From Gelria sp. (lineage in GTDB: Bacteria > Bacillota > Syntrophomonadia > Syntrophomonadales > Syntrophomonadaceae): a stretch of DNA of 6,113 nucleotides. Within the stretch, counting starts at the first letter, position 1. Every line of letters begins with the position of its first letter. This document shows positions 1 to 5,099 of this stretch, piece by piece. The position numbers were made by a program, and so were the translations under genes. The notes below the pieces were generated by a model. It worked only from the letters and a program-made list of their open reading frames with translations. It was not told the DNA's origin and searched no databases. The DNA lies in NCBI GenBank assembly GCA_012839665.1, contig DUMX01000133.1, positions 1 to 6,113 on the forward strand. Direction: 5' to 3'.

Positions 1-105
1 GCTCTATCCTGAACAGTTTAAAGATTTGGATATAAGAGAAGAGACTTATAGTTTTTACCAGGTCTTTTTTAATTACCCAAATCCTTAAACTGTTCAGGAT
101 AGAGC
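1..105. repeat. 29-bp imperfect inverted repeat (arms 1-29 and 77-105)
   Basis: Bases 1-29 are the reverse complement of 77-105 with one mismatch (A at 22 against G in the other arm), separated by 47 bases. Both arms are coding. Each encodes the LYPEQFKDL segment near the C-terminus of a binding protein, one on each strand. The repeat may extend beyond the left edge, because 105 lies inside the minus-strand gene and base 1 is the window limit. In RNA from either strand it would fold into a long hairpin around the stop codons. No strong U-run follows an arm inside the window, so I do not call it an intrinsic terminator. Confidence 0.9.
2..88 (+). CDS. C-terminal end of a second ABC importer substrate-binding protein (partial, runs off the left edge)
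   Basis: Reading from base 2 there is an open frame to TAA at 86-88. It starts LYPEQFKDLD and ends in an aromatic-rich stretch with TYSFYQVFFNY. The first nine residues equal residues 323-331 of the minus-strand binding protein in this window. The rest has the pattern expected of the C-terminus of TroA/FecB-type binding proteins (LYP-x-KF-x-DID, acidic helix, FY-x-x-FF-x-Y). I therefore read it as the 3' end of a paralogous binding-protein gene running towards the window's minus-strand operon and overlapping its last gene by 20 nt (69-88). Only 28 codons are visible, so the family is inferred from the shared C-terminal block and the tail pattern. Confidence 0.68.
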   Translation, partial: LYPEQFKDLDIREETYSFYQVFFNYPNP

Positions 106-1070
106 TGCTTCGCAGTCCACATAATAGCCAGCGGTGTTTCCAGTCCACCGGGATGCCCCCAGCGGGATATGCCTATGGGCATCTGGTAAACTTTTTTGTC
201 TTTAACTGCTTTCAAGGGTGACCACTGCGAATTAGTCATAATATAATCAACTACCCCAGGTTCATTTACCAAAATTACATCCGCATCCCATAATAGAATT
301 TGCTCCAGACTGGCATAGTTTTTCCCTTCCAGCTGACGTAAAGGCTGATCTACTGATACATTTATGGCTCCTGCTATTTGGGTCCACTCACCAGGCAGGC
401 TATCCGGAGTGTCAGTACGAGTTGCTTCGTTTACCGCATGATAAACCCGTACCCGCTCATTTTCAGGGATAGTTGCCACTACCTTCTCTACCCTTTCTAT
501 ACAGGCCTGATAGTAATCATTATAGACCTGACCCTTTTCCGGTACACCCAACGCCTGAGCAATGGCCATAATAGCATGCTGCTGTCCTTCAATGCTATTA
601 TAATCCACGGCCAGGTAAGGAATATTAAACTTATCCAGTTTTTCAACTTCTGCCGGGTTTAAAGCAGTACTGTTTTTGACAAAAGCTACATCAGGATCAG
701 TTTTCAGTAGTTCTTCAATATTTATTGAGCCCGCCGCAATTGGTATGAGTGCATCAGCTATCTCTGGATACATTTCATTTAATAGTACATCCCGTTTCAA
801 ACCATCGGGAATTGCAACTATCTTATCTCCTTCTCCCAACATAGCAGTTACATGCCCAGAAAAGGCATAAAGACAAGCAACCCTTTCAACATGGGCAGGC
901 ACCTCTACCTTACGACCCAGGTTATCAACAACAGTTATACTCTGCTCGGTTTTGCTGGGTAAATTCTGATTACCTGATTGATTATGCCCCTGCCAGTAAT
1001 GATAGCCTATTACCAACAACAGCACTATTAGTAATAATAGTATTAATCGGGGATATTTTTTGTCAAACAT
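69..1070 (-). CDS. Membrane-anchored ABC importer substrate-binding protein (TroA/FecB-type fold)
   Basis: 333 residues. It would capture substrate outside the membrane and deliver it to the permease encoded two genes upstream. Residues 8-24 are a strongly hydrophobic segment after a short basic N-terminus. There is no lipobox cysteine, so it is probably an uncleaved anchor or signal peptide and not a lipoprotein. Residues about 45-325 fit the two-lobed PBP fold: a TVVDNLGRKVEVP strand motif at 46-58, ERVACLY at 62-68, a TDPDVAFV strand at 124-131, WDADVILV at 261-268, and RWGHPGGLETPLAIMW at 303-318. The start ATG (1068-1070) has AGGAG at 1081-1085, 10 nt upstream, and overlaps the end of the ATPase gene by 8 nt, implying translational coupling. 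The protein stops at FKDLGN and lacks the 15-20-residue acidic/aromatic tail seen in the convergent paralogue. Substrate cannot be read from the sequence. Iron complex, corrinoid and molybdate/tungstate are all possible; the leader favours the last. Confidence 0.88.
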   Translation of the reverse strand: MFDKKYPRLILLLLIVLLLVIGYHYWQGHNQSGNQNLPSKTEQSITVVDNLGRKVEVPAHVERVACLYAFSGHVTAMLGEGDKIVAIPDGLKRDVLLNEMYPEIADALIPIAAGSINIEELLKTDPDVAFVKNSTALNPAEVEKLDKFNIPYLAVDYNSIEGQQHAIMAIAQALGVPEKGQVYNDYYQACIERVEKVVATIPENERVRVYHAVNEATRTDTPDSLPGEWTQIAGAINVSVDQPLRQLEGKNYASLEQILLWDADVILVNEPGVVDYIMTNSQWSPLKAVKDKKVYQMPIGISRWGHPGGLETPLAIMWTAKQLYPEQFKDLGN

Positions 1071-1911
1071 CGGCGTTCCGCTCCTCTTCGTTTAATCCGT
1101 TCAGGGTACTAACTGGAACTAGTTGTTTTAATTCTGTAGAGATATCCAGAGGGCAAGTCATTAATTTGGTATTAACATTATAAAGGGTTCTCATGTTATG
1201 TTCATTAAGCACCTGGGTAGGGCTCCCTACTTCCAAAAAATGTTTTTTATACATCAAGGCTACCGTAGTCTTAATGCCATTGTTCTCCAAGTAAAAGGTG
1301 TGGTTAGGAAAGTGGGTAGCCATAACTACGGTCAGATTAGCGGTTTTAACTAACCTGACAATGGTTTCCATAACCACCATTTCATGTTTAAAATCCAAGT
1401 GAGCGGTAGGCTCATCCATTACAATCACAGGTGTTTTCTGAGCCAGGGCCCGGGCAATCATCACTAGTTGTCCCTCTCCACCACTGAGCTGGGTATAGGG
1501 GCGGTGCCGCAGATGCCTTAAACCGACCAGGTCAAGAGCCTCTTTGGCAATTTCTTTATCTTCTGCCGAGGGGGAGGAGAAACGCCCGGTATACACTGCC
1601 CGACCCATTTTAACAATATCGATTACCCGGTAGGGAAAAGTACGTTCATGGCTCTGGGGTACATAAGCAATATAACGTGCTATCTGCCCCGCCTTGAGCG
1701 TACGGGTATCTTTCCCCATTATCCGAATTCCCCCTTCGTTTAAATGGTTAATCCCTAAAATACTATCCAGCAAAGTACTTTTGCCACAGCCATTGGGACC
1801 CAGCAAGCAAAATATTTCACCTTTACCCACCGTAAAATTTATATCCTCAAAAATCTTCTCTGAATGCCGCTCGTAATTAAATGAAGCATTAGCCACCTCT
1901 AAAATACTCAT
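1063..1911 (-). CDS. ABC transporter ATPase, FecE/BtuD/MolC-type
   Basis: 282 residues. This is the cytoplasmic nucleotide-binding subunit that powers the adjacent FecCD-type permease. All catalytic motifs are intact: Walker A GPNGCGKST at 38-46, Q-loop glutamine at 86 (YVPQ), signature LSGGE at 142-146, Walker B VIVMDEP at 162-168, D-loop HLD at 171-173, and switch histidine at 200 (ATH). The C-terminal part from about 215 (VALMYKKHFLEVGSP) is the usual regulatory tail of this subfamily. The length is slightly above the usual 250-270. ATG at 1909-1911 follows the permease stop codon after one base. Its ribosome binding site AAAGGAGG (1922-1929) is embedded in the last permease codons. The 3' end overlaps the binding-protein gene by 8 nt, so the three transporter genes are one translationally coupled unit. 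Confidence 0.95.
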   Translation of the reverse strand: MSILEVANASFNYERHSEKIFEDINFTVGKGEIFCLLGPNGCGKSTLLDSILGINHLNEGGIRIMGKDTRTLKAGQIARYIAYVPQSHERTFPYRVIDIVKMGRAVYTGRFSSPSAEDKEIAKEALDLVGLRHLRHRPYTQLSGGEGQLVMIARALAQKTPVIVMDEPTAHLDFKHEMVVMETIVRLVKTANLTVVMATHFPNHTFYLENNGIKTTVALMYKKHFLEVGSPTQVLNEHNMRTLYNVNTKLMTCPLDISTELKQLVPVSTLNGLNEEERNADV

Positions 1912-1912
1912 A

Positions 1913-2920
1913 TTACCAGCCCCCTCCTTTGGTTTTCTTTAGTAACCAAACAAAGAAGGGTCCTCCTATCAGTGCAGTAAGGATCCCCAGGGGCATTTCC
2001 GACCCGGTTATAATCCGCCCCACATTATCTACCAAAACTAAAAAACAGGCTCCCACGGAAAGGCTGGCGGGAATTAATACCCGGTTGTCGTTACCTACTA
2101 TCATCCTGCATATATGGGGAATAACCAATCCCACCCAGCCAATTATTCCACTTACACAGACAGCACCAGCTGTTGCCAGGGAGGCACAAATAATTACTAT
2201 ACCTTTATCAACTGCCAGATTTATTCCCAGGGAATGGGCTTCCCGATCACCCATAGATAACACATTTATGCGCCACCTGATAGCAATTAATCCTGCTACA
2301 CCAATACCCATAGGTATTCCAGCCACTAAAATATCGTGGTAACGAGCTGTAGCCAGACTACCCATTAACCAGAAAACAATGGTTGGAAGCTGCTGATACG
2401 GATCCGCTACATATTTGGCAAAAGAAATTAAAGCCGAAAAAATAGAGGATACAACTACGCCTCCCAAAACCAGTGTGATGGTAGGAGTAGTATTATACAC
2501 CCGGCCAATAAGGTAGCTTAAAAGCACCGCCAGCAGGGCAAAAACAAAGGCGAAAATATAAACAGCCGAGGTATTGCCCTGAAAAAGGATGATAGCTAGA
2601 GCTGCACCAAATCCGGCCCCGGAACTTACCCCAAGTATTCCTGAACTTACCAGTGGGTTACGAAATAATCCCTGGAAAGCTGCCCCACTAACTGCCAGGC
2701 AACCACCTACCATAGCCCCCAGAATAGCCCGGGGCATTCGAATATCCCAAACCAGGGTCTGGTACATATCTGGAATATTATAATTAACCAATGCTATTTG
2801 GCTCCATAATGTCTTGATTACCAAAGGCAGGGACAATGGGTATCTACCTACAAAGAGTGTGGCAAATACACAGAGCAGGGGTGCTATTATTAATAAAATG
2901 TAAATAATTCTCTTACGCAT
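1913..2920 (-). CDS. FecCD/BtuC-type ABC importer permease
   Basis: 335 residues from the ATG at 2918-2920. An upstream in-frame GTG (2927-2929) would add three residues, but the only good Shine-Dalgarno, AGGAG at 2929-2933, overlaps that GTG and sits 8 nt before the ATG. It is an integral membrane protein with about ten hydrophobic segments, the expected count for this family. Family landmarks are R-MPRAILGAMVGG (61-73), FRNPL (86-90), SSGILGVSSGAG (92-103), the coupling-helix region GDREAHSLGI (224-233), GWVGLVIPH (261-269), and the final MPLGILTALIGGPFF region (319-323). The segment ADP-YQQLP-IVFWLMGS at 172-188 is a subfamily feature whose meaning I cannot assign. It should form a dimer with two ATPases, as in BtuCD and MolBC. 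The substrate is uncertain between Fe-chelate, corrinoid and molybdate/tungstate. Confidence 0.93.
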   Translation of the reverse strand: MRKRIIYILLIIAPLLCVFATLFVGRYPLSLPLVIKTLWSQIALVNYNIPDMYQTLVWDIRMPRAILGAMVGGCLAVSGAAFQGLFRNPLVSSGILGVSSGAGFGAALAIILFQGNTSAVYIFAFVFALLAVLLSYLIGRVYNTTPTITLVLGGVVVSSIFSALISFAKYVADPYQQLPTIVFWLMGSLATARYHDILVAGIPMGIGVAGLIAIRWRINVLSMGDREAHSLGINLAVDKGIVIICASLATAGAVCVSGIIGWVGLVIPHICRMIVGNDNRVLIPASLSVGACFLVLVDNVGRIITGSEMPLGILTALIGGPFFVWLLKKTKGGGW

Positions 2921-2928
2921 AGTGCCCA

Positions 2929-2933
2929 CTCCT
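2929..2933 (-). promoter_or_regulatory. Ribosome binding site that fixes the permease start
   Basis: AGGAG on the minus strand, 8 nt before the ATG at 2918-2920. Because it overlaps the alternative GTG at 2927-2929, it can serve only the ATG. Confidence 0.8.
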
Positions 2934-2936
2934 GAA

Positions 2937-2971
2937 AATAACTTAAGGGGATAATCCCCCCTTAAGTTATT
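2937..2971 (-). terminator. 14-bp perfect hairpin between the Ig-like protein gene and the permease gene
   Basis: Arms 2937-2950 and 2958-2971 pair perfectly over 14 bp with a 7-nt loop, followed on the minus strand by only TTTT-C. It fills the 48-57 nt gap between the first gene and the transporter genes and ends 3 nt before the permease ribosome binding site. The short U-run suggests partial termination or an mRNA-end stabiliser, which would let the surface protein be made in larger amounts than the importer. A complete stop is unlikely, as no new promoter is visible behind it. Confidence 0.6.
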
Positions 2972-2982
2972 CTTAAGTTATT
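2961..2982. repeat. 11-bp tandem direct repeat CTTAAGTTATT x2
   Basis: Bases 2961-2971 and 2972-2982 are identical. The first copy is most of one arm of the neighbouring hairpin. The second contains the stop codon (2978-2980) of the Ig-like protein gene. A small slippage duplication at the gene end is the simplest reading. Confidence 0.75.
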
Positions 2983-3784
2983 TACGTTTCAGGAAAAAAT
3001 AAAGTGTTAATGCCCCTGCTACTACTATAATGCCGGCAATCACCGGCTTGCTCATACTGCTGTCCTGGTCAGAGGCTTGTGTTTTACTATCTTTACTACT
3101 GGACTTTTCATTATTATTTTTATCCTGGTCGGGCTTAGTTTCATCCTGCTCTGCTTGTACCTTATTATCACTTGTTGCCAACTTGTCGTTGTCAGCTTTA
3201 TTATCAACTGTTACTTGGTTTTTATTAATATTATTCTGCTGGTTTACCGGTTCTGTCGGCTTTACGGTATTTCCGCTATCATTTTTAGGAGTACTGGGGG
3301 TTACGTTTTTATCACCAGCCGTAGTAAAACTTACTGTTACCTCTTGCCCCAATAGAGCTCCACTTTTAGCCTGCAGTTCAGGTGATATTTTCAGAGTATA
3401 GCTGCTTCCAGGCTGAAAAGGCAGCTGGGAGGCAATGGTCACTTCCCGCTTGTATTCCGGTTGAATCTGGTCATCGGCCATAATAACGTTAATCGGAACC
3501 TGCTGCCCATTGTTATACAATGCGAAACATTTTACGTTATTGTCTTTTACCGACATATTAATAACGTTTTTGTTAAAAGTTAGCTTAATCTGGGTATTAA
3601 CTGCCACATCTGTAGCCCCATCAGCAGGACTGGAAGCAGCCAACCCCAATGGGGTATTATGCCCGCCACCGGAACCGTCACCACTACCACCTTCAGCCAG
3701 TACCGGTAAGGATAAAAATAAGCAAAAAAGAACAACCAGCACTAATACTACCGAAAACCTTGACTTCTGCCTCAACTTCAACAT
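2978..3784 (-). CDS. Secreted, C-terminally membrane-anchored Ig-like (Big_5-type) domain protein
   Basis: 268 residues. N-terminal signal peptide: basic MLKLRQKSR, hydrophobic 11-28, likely cleavage after VLA (30). It is followed by a Gly/Ser linker (31-42), then one Ig-like domain at about 47-156 with the Big_5 hallmarks SSPADGATDVAVNTQIKLTF (51-70), NKNV, SSYTLKIS (127-134) and VSFTT (151-155). Residues 160-244 are a low-complexity, highly charged Asn/Asp/Lys/Gln/Ser stalk. Residues 247-264 are a single membrane segment ending FLKRK. The protein should stand on the outer face of the cell on a flexible stalk. A near-ideal AGGAGGT (3791-3797) precedes the ATG (3782-3784) by 6 nt. It is the first gene behind RNA element A and shares that leader with the importer genes. 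The role is unknown. Possible roles are a wall-spanning accessory factor for the importer or a surface adhesin. No enzymatic motif is visible. Confidence 0.85.
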   Translation of the reverse strand: MLKLRQKSRFSVVLVLVVLFCLFLSLPVLAEGGSGDGSGGGHNTPLGLAASSPADGATDVAVNTQIKLTFNKNVINMSVKDNNVKCFALYNNGQQVPINVIMADDQIQPEYKREVTIASQLPFQPGSSYTLKISPELQAKSGALLGQEVTVSFTTAGDKNVTPSTPKNDSGNTVKPTEPVNQQNNINKNQVTVDNKADNDKLATSDNKVQAEQDETKPDQDKNNNEKSSSKDSKTQASDQDSSMSKPVIAGIIVVAGALTLYFFLKRK

Positions 3785-3842
3785 GCTAATACCTCCTAAA
3801 TATTATTTTTAGATACGACATCAATACTTATATTTGAATTAA

Positions 3843-3880
3843 AATAACCTGAAGCTCTCGAAAGAAGACTTCAGGTTATT
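3843..3880 (-). terminator. Leader terminator hairpin after RNA element A
   Basis: A 12-bp perfect stem (3843-3854 with 3869-3880) with a 14-nt loop, lying 17 nt downstream of element A and 58 nt before the Ig-like gene start. The minus-strand flank reads TTATTTTAATT, a weak U-run. The position between aptamer and gene fits a transcription attenuator. Its upstream arm contains CTGAAG, complementary to CTTCAG in a loop of element A (3972-3977), which could give an alternative antiterminator pairing (inference). Confidence 0.6.
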
Positions 3881-3897
3881 TACCCGTTTATCCGGTT

Positions 3898-3998
3898 ATA
3901 ATACTCTCCTTTCCAAAGGGGAGGCACAGCCGTTTCCAGTTGTACCCATCGGCTGCATACCATAGCCGTAGCTGAAGGTAGTACAGCTCGGAGATTAT
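3898..3998 (-). ncRNA. Riboswitch-type structured RNA element A (resembles the Moco/Tuco cofactor RNA)
   Basis: The element is shared with copy B (4725-4856). Minus-strand features in order: closing helix P1 with TCTCC (3990-3994) pairing GGAGA (3905-3909), extended by ATAA/TTAT after a short bulge; CGAGC; hairpin P2 GCTGT/ACGGC with loop ACTACCTTCAGCT; CTATGG; a short variable segment; a hairpin ending CTG-GAAA-CGG, capped by a GNRA tetraloop; then GTGCCTCCC and TTTGGAAAGGAGA closing P1. Where A and B differ, P1 changes C-G to U-A and P2 changes G-C to U-A and U-G to C-G, so pairing is kept. Assignment to the Moco RNA class (Rfam RF01055) rests on my memory of CUCCGAGC, the GNRA hairpin and GCCUCCC...GGAAAGG in that consensus and is not verified. 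It lies between a promoter and a terminator hairpin ahead of the operon. Confidence 0.68.
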
Positions 3999-4038
3999 GG
4001 AGTTATTAGAAATCCGTACTATTCGTAAGCACGTAAGT

Positions 4039-4067
4039 ATTCTATCATTATTCGACAGTTTTGACTA
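4039..4067 (-). promoter_or_regulatory. Sigma-A-type promoter for element A and the Ig-protein/importer operon
   Basis: The minus strand has a -35 TAGTCA (4062-4067, 4 of 6 to TTGACA), a 17-nt spacer, and a -10 TAGAAT (4039-4044, 5 of 6 to TATAAT). Transcription would begin near 4032, about 34 nt before element A, giving a leader of roughly 250 nt. It sits directly after an intrinsic terminator on the same strand, as expected for an independent unit. Confidence 0.5.
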
Positions 4068-4083
4068 TGCGTAAATATTCCCA

Positions 4084-4120
4084 AAAAAATAGGGGGCAGA
4101 CTGTAGAGGTCTGTCCCCTA
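4084..4120 (-). terminator. Strong intrinsic terminator (minus strand)
   Basis: Stem 4090-4101 with 4109-4120 (12 pairs including one G-T), 7-nt loop, followed on the minus strand by a run of seven T (4083-4089). It would end any transcript arriving from the element B region and insulate the promoter of element A. The GGGGACAGAC-type stem also resembles short dispersed palindromes common in some Clostridia genomes; whether this is one of a family cannot be seen from one copy. Confidence 0.8.
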
Positions 4121-4610
4121 TGCTTATGTTATATCCGCTATCAGCTTATGCTGGCCCTAAAGTGCATTAATTCTAGCATTTGGTATGTTTCCAGGCGGTA
4201 TTAAGATGTCAGTTATTTAAGAATACTCCTTGTTTATGGTAATACAGCTGGTTTCGCTCGTAAGAAAAATATTTGTCGATTTATCTTCTCTAGTTTTTGT
4301 AAATTCGCTTTTTTCCCGGGTGGTAGTATGGAGTCGAGACATGCTAGTACTCCAAGTTGGCTCCGAGGGCAATACCTGGGCGGCTAATACCTCCAGTAAT
4401 TGTCCCGGAGGTTCCAGGTATCGCCCCAGAGCAAAAAAGGATAAAAATAAGTATGAGCAGATTCTTTTTTTACAAAGGGATGCTATTAATAGGGAGGGGT
4501 AAGAGAAAAAGAATCCAGCGGAATTAATCATAAACCCCACATTTATCAGCTTCTGTTTCTCCCACCCCAAATTATAATCACTTACTCCTGTTTTACATGG
4601 CGAAAATAAT
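4121..4610. other. Gene-poor region with possible remnant of a secreted-protein gene
   Basis: About 490 bases between two terminator-like hairpins with no gene I can support. The minus strand has an open frame of 117 codons (4570-4217), but it begins with TTG, has no well-placed ribosome binding site and contains an imperfect palindrome. In another minus-strand frame (about 4461-4352) the translation reads KKNLLILIFILFCSGAIPG followed by a Gly/Ser/Thr-rich stretch and then stops. This looks like a signal peptide plus linker, as at the start of the Ig-like gene, but without a start codon. A decayed secreted-protein gene behind RNA copy B is possible but weakly supported. Confidence 0.25.
4372..4421. 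repeat. Nested palindrome (two stacked inverted repeats)
   Basis: Outer arms ATACCTGG (4372-4379) and CCAGGTAT (4414-4421) enclose inner arms ACCTCC (4389-4394) and GGAGGT (4407-4412). The right-hand arms are separated by one base, the left-hand arms by nine, so the structure is a stem with a one-sided bulge. No U-run follows on either strand, so it is not an intrinsic terminator. Function unknown. Confidence 0.6.
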
Positions 4611-4640
4611 AAACCAGCATCGGAAAGTTGATGCTGGTTT
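4611..4640. terminator. Bidirectional terminator-like hairpin
   Basis: An 11-bp perfect stem (4611-4621 with 4630-4640) with an 8-nt loop GGAAAGTT. The plus-strand side is followed by TTTTAAC (counting the arm), the minus-strand side by TTTATTATTTTCG. It lies 84 nt downstream of RNA element B on the minus strand and may act as its attenuator or end read-through from folD. Confidence 0.6.
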
Positions 4641-4724
4641 TAACACTACATATTAATTCAGGCAGAAATAATCTACCTGCTTGTATTGTCCTCTTAAAGA
4701 GCAAATCATGCCTCTTTAGGAAGA

Positions 4725-4856
4725 ATTACCATATCTTCTTTCCAAACACGGGAGGCACAACCGTTTCCAGCTATACCCTGGGGAGTGATTTAAAGCTCCT
4801 TTCGTCCAATTATCCATGGCCTTAAGCTGTAGGATAAAAGGCTCGAAGACATTAAT
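4725..4856 (-). ncRNA. Riboswitch-type structured RNA element B (orphan second copy)
   Basis: The core block 4734-4778 matches element A (3905-3947) at 38 of 43 positions with a 2-nt gap, and a second block 4814-4829 matches 3960-3974 (CAGCTTAAGGCCATGG against CAGCTACGGCTATGG). P1 pairs ATGTCTTC (4845-4852) with GAAGATAT (4731-4738), plus ATTA/TAAT beyond a 2-nt bulge. P2 pairs GCCTT with AAGGC around a loop that again contains CAGCT. The GAAA-capped hairpin is present. B has 23 more bases than A between the two blocks, and these can form an extra helix (GGAG with CTCC), so one arm of the RNA is variable in length. No intact gene follows within 500 nt on the minus strand. Its former target may be lost. 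Confidence 0.62.
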
Positions 4857-4859
4857 ATT

Positions 4860-5099
4860 AAATTTTCAGACAAAACCTTTACATTTAATAATTAGTTGTA
4901 GTTCGCTATAGTTAGTTTTATCGTAAATATCAGTCTGCTGTTGTCCATCTTTCGTTTGTTAATGTTGTTATTAGTTTAATTCTATATAAATATTGATATT
5001 CCTGCCTAACTATTGAAAATTCCTTAATTTATTTTATCCACAGAATATAAGTCTAAATGTTAAATAGAGAGTCGTTACCTACATCCATTGCCAGTCTAC
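4860..5099. other. AT-rich intergenic stretch downstream of folD
   Basis: About 240 very AT-rich bases between the folD stop codon and RNA element B. I see no open frame, no strong hairpin and no clear promoter. It contains one perfect DnaA-box-like 9-mer at 5034-5042. It presumably includes the folD 3' untranslated region and the promoter of element B, neither of which I can place. Confidence 0.5.
5034..5042 (+). promoter_or_regulatory. Isolated DnaA-box-like 9-mer
   Basis: TTATCCACA matches the DnaA box consensus exactly. It is single, with no cluster nearby (the closest variants have at least two mismatches), so an origin is not supported. It could titrate DnaA or be a chance match in AT-rich DNA. 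Confidence 0.3.

Noticed and set aside
3030..3401. Long plus-strand open frames opposite the Ig-like gene
   Set aside because: They are shadows of the low-complexity stalk codons, with no start signals and no domain.
3890..3995. Minus-strand translation with GYNWKRLCLP, matching GYSWKRLCLP in copy B, as a protein remnant
   Set aside because: The shared peptide follows from the conserved RNA core. Outside it the reading frames diverge, while helices keep pairing through compensatory changes, so an RNA explanation is better.
4038..4056. Fur-box-like ATAATGATA over the promoter of element A
   Set aside because: Only the left half matches the Fur consensus (about 10 of 19 positions); the other half is not palindromic, so iron control is not supported.
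4230..4502. 90-codon plus-strand open frame antisense to the one above
   Set aside because: No ribosome binding site and no family resemblance; both strands being open here reflects few stop codons around the palindrome.
4217..4570. 117-codon minus-strand open frame in the gene-poor region
   Set aside because: TTG start, no ribosome binding site at a useful distance, atypical composition, overlaps a palindrome, and no recognisable domain.
3785..4860. Cobalamin riboswitch for a BtuCD-like importer
   Set aside because: I find no B12-box-like sequence on either strand; the conserved core of elements A and B is different.
5034..5042. Replication origin from a DnaA box in AT-rich DNA
   Set aside because: A single box without a cluster and no dnaA, dnaN or partition genes nearby.
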